NCBI RefSeq assembly: GCF_013778455.1
Contig: NZ_JACEHE010000018.1
Location: forward strand, 62,001-126,000
DNA: 64,000 bases
Source: Streptomyces himalayensis subsp. himalayensis
Lineage (GTDB): Bacteria; Actinomycetota; Actinomycetes; Streptomycetales; Streptomycetaceae
Direction: 5' to 3'
The position numbers and the translations under genes are program-made. Within the stretch, counting starts at the first letter, position 1. The number at the start of each line of letters is the position of its first letter. Below, piece after piece: positions 32,441 to 40,635 of the stretch. A model generated the notes under the pieces. The model made no database searches. It had not been told where the DNA came from and worked only from the letters and a program-made list of their open reading frames with translations.

Positions 32441-33988
32441 GTGCATGACGCGCCCGACACCTCGATGAGCCCGTCCGCGCGCCGCGGCCGGGAACCTGTC
32501 GTGCGCATCCGCGGTCTCAGCAAGCGGTTCGGCGGCACCCTCGCGTTGGACGACGTCGACCTCGACATCCATCGCGGCAGCATCCTCGCTCTTCTCGGCC
32601 CCAACGGTGCCGGAAAGTCGACGCTCATCAAGGTCCTCGCCGGCGTTCACCACGCCGACGAGGGCGAGGTGACGGTGGCCGGTCACCCGCTCGGCACGGA
32701 CGTGGCCTCGCAGCGTATGTCCTTCATCCACCAGGATCTCGGCCTCGTCGAGTGGATGACGGTCGCCGAGAACATCGCGCTCGGCACCGGCTACCCGCGC
32801 AGACGCGGAGTGGTCTCCTGGCGGCAGGCAAGGGAGCGCTGTGCCGAGGCCCTGGAGATCGTCGCCGGCCATCTGAACCCCGACGCCCGCATCGCCGACC
32901 TCACCCGCGCCGAGCGCTCGCTGGCCGCCATCGCCCGCGCCCTGTCGACCCGTGCCGACCTCATCGTGCTGGACGAGCCCACCGCCAGCCTCCCCGCCGC
33001 CGACTGCGCCCGCCTCTTCGCCGTCCTGCACAGGCTGCGCGACCGCGGCCACGGCATGGTCTACGTCACCCACCGGCTCGACGAGGTGTACCGGGTCGCC
33101 GACACCTTCGCCGTCCTGCGCGACGGCCGGATCGTCAGCCAGGGCCCGCTCGCCGGCCACAGCCCGACCCGCCTGGTGCACGACATCGTGGGCCGCGAAC
33201 CGGGCGAATACCGGCCCGCCACCGCCCCCGCCGGCCCGGCCGTACTCAGCCTCCGGGATGCGCGGACCGGAAACTCGGGACCGGTCAGCCTCGAACTGCG
33301 CGCCGGCGAAATCCTCGGCCTGGTGGGACTCACCGGCGCCGGACACATGGAACTGGGCCGGGCGCTGATCGGTTCCCGGCCGATCCACAACGGCCGGGCG
33401 CTGCTCGACGGCCGGCCGTACCACCCGCGTACCGTCGCCGCCGCCGTCGACCGCGGTGTGGGTTTCGTGTCCAGCAACCGCCTCGAAGAGGGCTGTGCCG
33501 CCGAACTGACCGTGCGGGAGAACTTCCTGGCCAACCCCAGGGCGGGCGGCGTGCCAGCGCTGCACTGGATCAGCCCACGGCGTGAGCGCACCGAGGCCGC
33601 GGCCCTCGTCGAACGCTTTCGGGTGCGCCCGCGCGACACCGAGGCCCCGATCGGCACCCTCTCCGGCGGAAACCAGCAGAAGATCATGGTCGGCCGGTGG
33701 CTCGGGGTGAGCTGGCGGCTGCTGATCCTCGAGGAGCCGACGGCCGGCGTGGACATCGGCGCCAAGGCCGAGATCTACCGGCTGCTCGACGAGGCACTGG
33801 CCGCCGGGCTCGCCGTGCTGCTCATTTCCACGGACTTCGAGGAGGTCGCAGGCGTGTGCCACCGCGCTCTGGTATTCGTCCGCGGGACCGTGGCGGCCGA
33901 GCTGACCGGCGCGGCGCTCACCGTCACCGAACTCACCCACACCGCGTCGGCCATGCCACCCCTCACCGGAACGGCGACGGCCCGATGA
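32441..33988 (+). CDS. Sugar-type ABC transporter, double ATPase subunit (RbsA-like)
   Basis: 515-residue protein with two fused ABC domains, as in RbsA/MglA. Domain 1 has Walker A GPNGAGKST (53-61), Walker B DLIVLDEPTAS and a degenerate signature (LTRAERSLA). Domain 2 lacks a normal Walker A (VGLTGAGHMELG) but has an intact signature LSGGNQQK and Walker B LLILEEPTAG. This asymmetry is normal for the family. It powers import with the downstream permease and binding protein. The GTG at 32441 has GGGAG 7-8 nt upstream. Its stop overlaps the permease start (ATGA). Confidence 0.9.
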   Translation: MHDAPDTSMSPSARRGREPVVRIRGLSKRFGGTLALDDVDLDIHRGSILALLGPNGAGKSTLIKVLAGVHHADEGEVTVAGHPLGTDVASQRMSFIHQDLGLVEWMTVAENIALGTGYPRRRGVVSWRQARERCAEALEIVAGHLNPDARIADLTRAERSLAAIARALSTRADLIVLDEPTASLPAADCARLFAVLHRLRDRGHGMVYVTHRLDEVYRVADTFAVLRDGRIVSQGPLAGHSPTRLVHDIVGREPGEYRPATAPAGPAVLSLRDARTGNSGPVSLELRAGEILGLVGLTGAGHMELGRALIGSRPIHNGRALLDGRPYHPRTVAAAVDRGVGFVSSNRLEEGCAAELTVRENFLANPRAGGVPALHWISPRRERTEAAALVERFRVRPRDTEAPIGTLSGGNQQKIMVGRWLGVSWRLLILEEPTAGVDIGAKAEIYRLLDEALAAGLAVLLISTDFEEVAGVCHRALVFVRGTVAAELTGAALTVTELTHTASAMPPLTGTATAR

Positions 33989-35076
33989 CACCGACGCCGC
34001 CGACGCCGCAGCCCTCCTCGCCCCGGTCCGCGCTGAGCCGAATGCGCGGGCACCTCATCGGCACCTACGGCCTGCTGGCCCTCACCGCCCTGCTGATCCT
34101 GGTCTTCTCGCTCGCTCTGCCGAACACCTTTCCCACGCTGGCCAACCTCTCCTCGGTCCTTTCCGCCCAGTCGATCCCCGCGATCCTCGCGCTCGGCGCG
34201 ATGATCCCGATCGTCACCGGCAAGTTCGACCTGTCCATCGGCTACGGCCTTGGCCTGGCGCACGTCATGGTGATGCACCTGCTCGTGGGCGGCGGCTGGC
34301 CCTGGCCCTTCGCCTGCCTCGTCGTGATCCTCGGAGGCGGGGTCGTCGGCGCGCTCAACGGCGTCATCGTCGAGTTCGCGCAGATCGACTCGTTCATCGC
34401 CACGCTCGGCACCGGCAGCATGATGTACGCCGTCACGGGCTGGATCACCGACGGCGCCCGTATCGTCCCCGGCCCGGAGGGGCTGCCCCCGGCCTTCACC
34501 GGCATCTACGGCTCGACCTTCCTGGGCCTGCCCGCACCGGCCTTCTACGTCCTCGCCCTGGCCGTTGCTCTGTGGCTGCTGCTGGAACGGCTGCCGCTCG
34601 GCCGGTATCTGTACGTCGTCGGCTCCAATCCCCGTGCCGCCGACCTCATCGGCATCCCCACCCGCAAGTACTCGATCTACGCCTTCGCCGGCTCGGGTCT
34701 GGTGGTCGGATTCGCCGGCGTCCTGCTGGCCGCACAGCAGCAGATCGGCAACCCCAGTGTCGGGCTGGAATACCTGCTCCCCGCTTTCGTGGGCGCCCTG
34801 CTCGGCTCCACCGCGATCAAGCCAGGTCGCGCCAACGCCCTGGGGACCCTCGTCGCCGTCGCGGTCCTCGCCGTGGGCCTCGCCGGCATTCAGCAGCTCG
34901 GTGCGGAGTTCTGGGCCACACCGCTGTTCAACGGCGCCACCCTGCTTCTCGCCGTCGGCCTGGCCGGCTACTCCGCCCGCCGCCGGCTGCGATCCGCCGC
35001 CGCGGCCCGCGGGCGGCGGCGATCGGCGGGCATCTCGGGAGGGCATTCCGAAACCCGCCCGTCGTCACCTCCTTGA
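33985..35076 (+). CDS. Sugar-type ABC transporter permease (RbsC-like)
   Basis: 363-residue membrane permease of the ribose/xylose class (BPD_transp_2), with about ten hydrophobic helices. Typical segments are ILALGAMIPIVTGKFDLSIG, FIATLGTGSMMYAVTGWI and the VVGSNPRAADLIGIPTRKYS cytoplasmic loop. That loop contacts the ATPase in this family. It is coupled to the ATPase gene by an ATGA overlap. The C-terminus ends in a basic tail (RRRLRSAAAARGRRR). It is followed after 49 bp by the binding protein gene. Confidence 0.88.
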   Translation: MTPTPPTPQPSSPRSALSRMRGHLIGTYGLLALTALLILVFSLALPNTFPTLANLSSVLSAQSIPAILALGAMIPIVTGKFDLSIGYGLGLAHVMVMHLLVGGGWPWPFACLVVILGGGVVGALNGVIVEFAQIDSFIATLGTGSMMYAVTGWITDGARIVPGPEGLPPAFTGIYGSTFLGLPAPAFYVLALAVALWLLLERLPLGRYLYVVGSNPRAADLIGIPTRKYSIYAFAGSGLVVGFAGVLLAAQQQIGNPSVGLEYLLPAFVGALLGSTAIKPGRANALGTLVAVAVLAVGLAGIQQLGAEFWATPLFNGATLLLAVGLAGYSARRRLRSAAAARGRRRSAGISGGHSETRPSSPP

Positions 35077-35125
35077 CCTGCGGCCGGCGTCCCCGCGCTG
35101 TCCTCACGACCGCAAGGAGCACCCC

Positions 35126-36262
35126 GTGTTCTCGAACCGCAGGACCGCCCCCACGGCGGCAGCGCTGACGGCGCTGGCCGCCGCCCTCATCGCCGGCTGC
35201 GGGCCAGGCGCGGGAACCTCCTCCACAGAGACTTCGCCGGCCGGTTGCCCCGCCGCTCTCGAGGATGCGAAGGCGGCTGTGCGCAAGGCCGAGGCGGACA
35301 CCCCCTGGAACGGCCCCGCCAGCGGCCCCGCGGCGGTTTCCGGCAAGACCGTCATCTATGTCGCGCAGACCATGACCAACCCCGGCGTCGCGGGCGCCGC
35401 GAACGGAATGACCGAAGCCGCGAAGGTCATCGGCTGGAACGTCCGCGTGATCGACGGAGGAGGCACACCGGCGGGCATCCAGGCGGCGTTCAGCCAGGCC
35501 ATCGCCCTCAGACCCTCGGGAATCGTCATCGGCGGCTTCGACCCCAAGGCGACATCGCAGCAGGTCGCGCAGGCCAATGAGGCGGACATCCCGCTCATCG
35601 GCTGGCACGCGGTCGCATCCCCGGGGCCGAGCGCGCGCCCCAAGCTCTTCAGCAACATCACCACCCAGGTGGAGGACGTCGCCGAGATCAGCGCCGACTG
35701 GATCATCGCGCACTCGGGCGGCAACGCGGGAGCCGTCGTGTTCACCGACGCCTCGATCCCCTTCGCCAAGCACAAGTCCGAACTAATCAAGAAGCAGCTG
35801 GCCACCTGCTCGGGCGTGAAGCTGCTGGCATACGAGAACATCCCGATCGCGGACGCGAGCAGCCGCACGCCCCAGGCGGTCTCCTCCCTCCTCTCCCGCT
35901 TCGGCGACGAATGGACGCACTCCGCCGCGATCAACGACCTGTACTTCGCCGATGCCGCACCCGCCCTGAGCGCGGCCGGCAAGCAGGGTTCCGGCCCCCC
36001 GTTCAACATCGGCGCGGGCGACGGCGACGCGTCGGCGTTCCAGCGCATCAACAGCGAGCGCTTCCAGGCCGCCACCGTGCCCGAGCCTCTGTCCCAGCAG
36101 GGCTGGCAGATCGTCGACGAGTTCAACCGCGCCTTCGCCGGCCGCCCCGCCAGCGGCTATGTCGCCCCCGTCCACATCGCCACGGCCGCCAACAGCAAGG
36201 GAGCCACGACCTGGGACCCGTCCGGCTACCGCGAGGCGTACCGGAAGATCTGGCGCAAGTAG
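35126..36262 (+). CDS. Sugar-type ABC transporter substrate-binding lipoprotein
   Basis: 378-residue lipoprotein of the periplasmic-binding-protein-4 (RbsB-like) fold. The signal peptide ends in lipobox IAGC, and the mature N-terminus is Gly/Ser/Thr-rich. The two Rossmann-like lobes are visible, from TVIYVAQTMTNPGVAGAANG and IGGFDPKATSQQV onward. The GTG at 35126 has AAGGAG at good spacing. It completes an ATPase-permease-binding protein set. The ligand is not identifiable: a sugar, polyol or other small polar molecule. Adjacency to the GAF/SpoIIE protein raises the possibility of joint signalling. Confidence 0.87.
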   Translation: MFSNRRTAPTAAALTALAAALIAGCGPGAGTSSTETSPAGCPAALEDAKAAVRKAEADTPWNGPASGPAAVSGKTVIYVAQTMTNPGVAGAANGMTEAAKVIGWNVRVIDGGGTPAGIQAAFSQAIALRPSGIVIGGFDPKATSQQVAQANEADIPLIGWHAVASPGPSARPKLFSNITTQVEDVAEISADWIIAHSGGNAGAVVFTDASIPFAKHKSELIKKQLATCSGVKLLAYENIPIADASSRTPQAVSSLLSRFGDEWTHSAAINDLYFADAAPALSAAGKQGSGPPFNIGAGDGDASAFQRINSERFQAATVPEPLSQQGWQIVDEFNRAFAGRPASGYVAPVHIATAANSKGATTWDPSGYREAYRKIWRK

Positions 36263-36301
36263 CCACATGTTCCTGGAGGTTCACCCGATCCGCAGCTCTC
36301 C

Positions 36302-36318
36302 CTTCCGTCAGACGGAAG
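36302..36318. promoter_or_regulatory. Palindrome upstream of vanA, candidate IclR operator
   Basis: CTTCCGT-CAG-ACGGAAG is a perfect 7-bp-arm palindrome, 94 bp before the vanA start and 40 bp after the preceding gene. It has the size of an IclR-family operator, and the van operon is followed by an IclR gene. It could instead be a small terminator of the ABC operon. Confidence 0.4.
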
Positions 36319-36412
36319 CGCTGTTGCCGCCGCGGACAGCCGTCACGAATCTGATGGCACACACCACGGCACCAAGGGGCAAGGACGCCCCGCTTCTCAG
36401 GGACGGGATGCC

Positions 36413-37483
36413 ATGACAGCCATGACCGCCTTCGCCAGGAACCAGTGGTACGTCGCCGCCTACGCGCACGAGGTGGGACGCGAACTGCTCGGACGTACGA
36501 TCCTCGGCGAGCCCCTCGTCTTCTACCGCACCGAGGAGGACGGGACGCCCGTCGCCCTGCACAACCGGTGCGTGCACCGCCGCTTCCCGCTGTCGGAGAG
36601 CCCGACCCGTCTCGACGGCGACCGGATCGTGTGCGGCTACCACGGCTTCACGTACGACACGACGGGGTCCTGTGTGTACGTGCCTGGTCAGAAGCGCATC
36701 CCGCGGACGGCGCGCGTCGCCTCGTACCCGGTGGTCGAGCAGGACGCGCTGATCTGGGTGTGGATCGGCGACCCGGCGCTGGCCGACCCTCAGGCCATCC
36801 CGCGGGCCAGGCATCTCGAATCCCCCGGCTGGGTCACCGTCCGCGGCATGGAGCCCATCGACTGCGACTACGGGCTCCTGGTCGACAACCTCCTCGACCT
36901 CTCCCACGAGACGTATCTGCACGGCGGTTACATCGGCACCCCCGAGGTCGCCGAGACGCCGATCACCACCGAGGTCGACGAAGGCGCGGGCATCGTGCGC
37001 GTGAGCCGGCACATGGACGACGCCGAGTGCCCGCCGTTCTACGCCCGCTCCACCGGCATCGAGGGCCGCATCACCCGCTGGCAGGACATCGAGTACCACG
37101 CGCCGTGCCTGTATCTGCTGCACAGCCGTATCGCCCCGGTCGGCGTGCTGCCGGAGCCGGACGGCAGCGACCCGAACGGCTTCCACACCGAGATCACGTA
37201 CGCCATCACGCCGTCCGCCGACGGCAAGGTGTACGACTTCTGGATGGTCTCGCGCGACTGGGCAACGGATGATGAAGAGGTCACCGAGTTCCTGCGGGGC
37301 AACAACCACACGGTCGTCATGCAGGACGTGGACGCGCTGAACCTGCTGCAGAAGACCCTGGACGCCGAGCCCGCCGGCTACCAGGAGCTCAGCATCAACA
37401 TCGACACCGGCGGTCTCGCCGCCCGCCGCATCCTCGCCCGGCTGGTCGAGGAGGGCGCGAAGCCGATGGAGAAGGTCCAGTGA
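36413..37483 (+). CDS. vanA: Vanillate O-demethylase, Rieske oxygenase subunit
   Basis: 356-residue Rieske non-heme iron oxygenase of the VanA type. It demethylates vanillate to protocatechuate with release of formaldehyde, using electrons from VanB. The [2Fe-2S] Rieske ligands are Cys53, His55, Cys74 and His77 (CVH ... CGYH). The mononuclear iron site is in VDNLLDLSHETYLH (His165, His170). It starts at ATG 36413; a second ATG 9 bp later is possible. The stop overlaps a tiny 56-codon gene (GTGA). The product feeds the pca operon about 30 kb away. Related VanA-like demethylases act on similar methoxybenzoates, so the substrate is an inference. Confidence 0.88.
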   Translation: MTAMTAFARNQWYVAAYAHEVGRELLGRTILGEPLVFYRTEEDGTPVALHNRCVHRRFPLSESPTRLDGDRIVCGYHGFTYDTTGSCVYVPGQKRIPRTARVASYPVVEQDALIWVWIGDPALADPQAIPRARHLESPGWVTVRGMEPIDCDYGLLVDNLLDLSHETYLHGGYIGTPEVAETPITTEVDEGAGIVRVSRHMDDAECPPFYARSTGIEGRITRWQDIEYHAPCLYLLHSRIAPVGVLPEPDGSDPNGFHTEITYAITPSADGKVYDFWMVSRDWATDDEEVTEFLRGNNHTVVMQDVDALNLLQKTLDAEPAGYQELSINIDTGGLAARRILARLVEEGAKPMEKVQ

Positions 37484-37650
37484 CCTCACCGACCGGAGAG
37501 GTCTACCGCATCGACTGGCTGCCGGGCACGGACGTCCTGCACGGCACCTGTCACTGCGGCCGCGAGCACACCGCGCAGGACCCGATCGAGATGTGGGAGT
37601 GGATGCTCGCCCACCCGCAGGGACACGAGCCGCAAGGAACCAGCTCATGA
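37480..37650 (+). CDS. 56-residue Cys/His protein between vanA and vanB
   Basis: A small gene locked into the operon: its GTG start overlaps the vanA stop (GTGA) and its stop overlaps the vanB start (ATGA). The product begins VTSPTGEVYRIDWLPGTD, then has LHGTCHCGREHTAQDPIEMW (Cys24, His25, Cys26, His30), WMLAHPQGH and a polar end. There is no signal peptide or membrane segment. The Cys-His-Cys cluster plus a Trp-rich helix could bind a metal or dock to the Rieske/ferredoxin partners. I do not recognise a named family. Precise coupling on both sides argues strongly that it is a real gene. Confidence 0.75.
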   Translation: MTSPTGEVYRIDWLPGTDVLHGTCHCGREHTAQDPIEMWEWMLAHPQGHEPQGTSS

Positions 37651-38582
37651 CCTCGTACGAAGCCGAACTCGTCGTCGACCGCCGGGAGTCCGCGGCCGAC
37701 GGCGTGCTCGCCCTCACCCTCCGCCACCCGCTGGGCGAAGAACTCCCGGCCTGGGAGCCGGGAGCGCACATAGACGTACTGCTCGGTCCCGGCCTGGAGC
37801 GGCAGTACTCGCTGTGCGGGGACCCGGCGGACCGGAGCGTCTGGCGGATCGCCGTCCTGCGCGAACCCGACGGGCGCGGGGGTTCCGCGTATGTTCACGG
37901 TGAGTTGGGGCAGGGCGACAAGGTCCGCGTGCGCGGCCCGCGCAACCACTTCGCACTCGAACCCGCCCCGCGCTACCGCTTCATCGCGGGCGGCATCGGC
38001 ATCACCCCGATCCTGCCGATGCTGGCCGTGGCCGATGCGGCGGGCGCGGAGTGGACCCTTCTGTACGGCGGCCGGTCACGCGGCTCCATGGCGTTCACCG
38101 ATGAGCTGGGCGCGTACGGGGACAGGGTCACGATCGCTCCGCAGGACGAGGCGGGGCTGCTGGATCTCGCCTCCGTGCTCGACGACGTTCCCGAGGGCAC
38201 CCTCGTCTACTGCTGCGGTCCCGGGGCGCTGCTGGACGCGGTCGAGGAGCGGTGTCCGGGCGGGCTGCTGCACATCGAGCGGTTCCAGCCGAAGGAGCAG
38301 GAGACCGGTCCGGACACCTCCTTCGAGGTGGAGCTGTCCCGCTCGGGGAAGACGGTGACCGTGCCCGAGGGCGTCTCGGTGCTTGACGCCGTGCGGTCGG
38401 CGGGTGTCGAGGTGCTGTACTCCTGTGCGGAGGGCACCTGCGGCACGTGCGAGACCGATGTCCTCGAGGGGACACCGGACCACCGGGACTCGGTCCTCAG
38501 CGACGAGGAGCGCGAGGCCGGCGAGACGATGATGATCTGCGTGTCGCGCTGCCGGGGCCCGCGTCTGGTCCTCGATCTCTGA
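37647..38582 (+). CDS. vanB: Vanillate O-demethylase reductase subunit
   Basis: 311-residue class IA oxygenase reductase that passes electrons from NAD(P)H to VanA. The FMN/flavin domain has RQYSLCGDP, the NAD domain has FIAGGIGITPILPML and YCCGPGALLDAV, and a C-terminal plant-type [2Fe-2S] ferredoxin domain follows. The cluster ligands are Cys260, Cys265, Cys268 and Cys298. The start overlaps the small gene's stop. The last 86 bp, which encode the final ferredoxin part, overlap an IclR gene on the opposite strand. Confidence 0.9.
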   Translation: MTSYEAELVVDRRESAADGVLALTLRHPLGEELPAWEPGAHIDVLLGPGLERQYSLCGDPADRSVWRIAVLREPDGRGGSAYVHGELGQGDKVRVRGPRNHFALEPAPRYRFIAGGIGITPILPMLAVADAAGAEWTLLYGGRSRGSMAFTDELGAYGDRVTIAPQDEAGLLDLASVLDDVPEGTLVYCCGPGALLDAVEERCPGGLLHIERFQPKEQETGPDTSFEVELSRSGKTVTVPEGVSVLDAVRSAGVEVLYSCAEGTCGTCETDVLEGTPDHRDSVLSDEEREAGETMMICVSRCRGPRLVLDL

Positions 38583-39393
38583 CCCGTTCTCCTGCACCTT
38601 CGGCAAGCCGGAGGCGCGGCGCCACCACGTGCACGTCGGCCTCGATACGGGCGACCGTGGCGAGCAGGTGGGGCAGCAGGTCCCGGCGTACGGACTCGAC
38701 CGAGTTCCTGCTGGCGTGGACCGGGATGTTGACGGCCGCGACGACGTCGCCGTCCCGGTCCCGCACCGGGGCGGCCACCGAGCGGAGGCCTTCCTCAAGC
38801 TCCTGGTCGACGATGGCGTACCCCTGCCTGCGCACCCGCCGCAGCTCGGCGCGCAGCAGGTCGGTGGAGACGATGGTGCGAGCGGTCAGCGGCCGCAGTT
38901 CGGCGCGTGCGAGCCGGGCGTCGATGTCCTCATCCGGCAGACAAGCGAGCATCACCCGGCCCACGGACGTCACATGGGCCGGGAAGCGGGTGCCGACCGT
39001 GATCGTCGCGGTCATGATGCGGCTGGTGGGCACCCGCGCGACGTACACGATGTCGTCGCCGTCGAGCACGCACAGCGAGGACGACTCGCACACCTGTGCG
39101 ACGAGCTGCTCCAGGTGCGGTTCGGCGATGTCCGGGAGCGAGAAGCTGGAGAGATAGGCGTAGCCGAGCTCCAGTACGCGCGGGCTGAGCCGGAACAGCC
39201 GGCCGTCGGTGCGTACGTATCCCAGGTCGGCGAGCGTGAGCAGAAAGCGGCGGGCCGCCGCTCTGGTGAGACCGCAGATGCGCGCCACTTCGCTGAGCGT
39301 CAGTTCGGGGTGGTCGGCGTCGAAGGCGCGGATGACGGCCAGTCCCCGTTCGAAGGACTGCACGAAGTGCGGTTCCCGTACTCCGGCGCCCAT
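38497..39393 (-). CDS. IclR-family regulator overlapping vanB
   Basis: 298-residue IclR regulator. The N-terminal winged HTH (LTLSEVARICGLTRAAARRFL) and sensory domain (VCESSSLCVLDGDDIVYVAR ... HVTSVGRVMLA) match PcaR/PcaU-type regulators of aromatic catabolism. The start at 39393 has GGGAGG 5 nt upstream. The IclR core ends near VHVVAPRLRLAEG. An Arg/Ser/Pro-rich tail of ~30 residues follows, encoded antisense to the end of vanB. It is divergent from the ABC importer and convergent with vanAB, so it may control both. Ligand could be vanillate, protocatechuate or a related acid. Confidence 0.85.
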   Translation of the reverse strand: MGAGVREPHFVQSFERGLAVIRAFDADHPELTLSEVARICGLTRAAARRFLLTLADLGYVRTDGRLFRLSPRVLELGYAYLSSFSLPDIAEPHLEQLVAQVCESSSLCVLDGDDIVYVARVPTSRIMTATITVGTRFPAHVTSVGRVMLACLPDEDIDARLARAELRPLTARTIVSTDLLRAELRRVRRQGYAIVDQELEEGLRSVAAPVRDRDGDVVAAVNIPVHASRNSVESVRRDLLPHLLATVARIEADVHVVAPRLRLAEGAGERVRDRGPDAGPGSATRRSSSSRRPRAPRR

Positions 39394-39546
39394 CCTTGCC
39401 TCCCGGAAGCGACGAAGGTTCGCTCTGCGCACGCTAGGAGGGCGTTCAGGCGGGTGTCAACGGATGTGACAGCGCCGCCTCCGACGGCACGGGCACATGC
39501 TCCAACTCCCTTGTCTCAAAGGGAATCTACACTTTCCGCACGGCCA

Positions 39547-39575
39547 TTGACCCCTAGCCTGTGCCCCTCTACGTT
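39547..39575 (+). promoter_or_regulatory. Vegetative-type promoter of the NitT/TauT-like ABC operon
   Basis: TTGACC (39547-39552) and TACGTT (39570-39575) are separated by 17 bp, a good fit to the Streptomyces HrdB-type consensus. It is 77 bp upstream of the binding-protein start, within the 258-bp divergent gap to the IclR gene. An AAAG-N10-CTTT imperfect palindrome just upstream (about 39516-39533) could be an IclR site. Confidence 0.45.
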
Positions 39576-39651
39576 CCCCCTCGGCACCACTGTGCGACCT
39601 GCGCACACACTCTCTCCGAGCGATGTCCAACCGGTCCCACAAGGGGGATTC

Positions 39652-40635
39652 ATGCGTCGCCTGCTCATCGGCCTCGCCGTCGGCGCGTTCCTGGCCGCCA
39701 CGACGGCGTGCGGCTCGTCCGAGTCCCCCGGGTCGTCCGGGGCGTCCGGGTCCGGCAAGGAGTCGGGGGGTGGTACCACCACCGTCAAGGTCGGCGTCAT
39801 CCCGATCGTCGACGTCGCGCCCCTCTACCTCGGGCAGGAGAAGGGCTTCTACAGCAAGCGGGGCCTCAAGCTGGAGCTCACCCTCGCCCAGGGCGGTGCG
39901 GCGATCGTGCCGGGCGTGGTCAGCGGCCAGTTCCAGTTCGGGTTCTCCAACATGACCTCGCTGATGATCGCCCAGACCAACAACATGCCCGTGAAGGCCG
40001 TCGCCAACGGCGCCGCCTCGACGGGCGTGGAGGGCGAGGACTTCGGCGCGCTCACGGTGAAGAAGGGCAGCGCCATCAAGACGGCGAAGGACCTGGAGGG
40101 CAAGAAGGTCGCCCTCAACACCCTGAAGAACATCAACGAGACAGCGGTGCGCGAGTCGGTACGCAAGGCCGGTGGCGACCCCGACAAGGTGAAGTTCGTC
40201 GAGCTCGCCTTCGACCAGATGCCCGCTGCCCTCGACAAGGGCCAGATCGACGCCGCCATGGTGGTCGAGCCCGCGCTCGCCACCATCAAGGGCCAGGGCG
40301 GCAGCGAGATCGCCTCCTCCCTGGTCGACGTCGCCAAGGGCCTCACCGTCGCGATGTACTTCACGTCGACGCAGTACACGCAGCAGAACCCGGAGCTGGT
40401 GAAGAAGTTCCAGGAGGCCACCGCGGAGTCCCTCGCCTACGCGAGCGAACACCCCGACGAGGTCCGCGAGATCGTCACCACGTACACGAAGATCCCGGCG
40501 GCGACGCTGGAGAAGGTGACCCTGCCGACGTGGCCCGCCGAGCCCAACCGCGCCTCCATCGAGGCGCTCGCCGCTCTCGGCGAGAAGGACGGCCTCTTCA
40601 AGTCCACACCGGATCTGGACAAGTTGCTGCCGTGA
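39652..40635 (+). CDS. NitT/TauT-type ABC transporter substrate-binding lipoprotein
   Basis: 327-residue lipoprotein of the SsuA/ThiY-like (NMT1/OpuAC) fold. The signal peptide ends at Cys20 (LAATTAC), followed by a Ser/Gly-rich spacer. The binding domain begins VKVGVIPIVDVAPLYLGQEKGF and includes DLEGKKVALN, QIDAAMVVEP and TWPAEPNRASIEALA. Proteins of this family bind nitrate, sulfonates, pyrimidine precursors or aromatic acids. Beside vanAB and an IclR regulator, an aromatic acid is a reasonable guess. Its stop overlaps the first permease gene (GTGA). Confidence 0.87.
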   Translation: MRRLLIGLAVGAFLAATTACGSSESPGSSGASGSGKESGGGTTTVKVGVIPIVDVAPLYLGQEKGFYSKRGLKLELTLAQGGAAIVPGVVSGQFQFGFSNMTSLMIAQTNNMPVKAVANGAASTGVEGEDFGALTVKKGSAIKTAKDLEGKKVALNTLKNINETAVRESVRKAGGDPDKVKFVELAFDQMPAALDKGQIDAAMVVEPALATIKGQGGSEIASSLVDVAKGLTVAMYFTSTQYTQQNPELVKKFQEATAESLAYASEHPDEVREIVTTYTKIPAATLEKVTLPTWPAEPNRASIEALAALGEKDGLFKSTPDLDKLLP

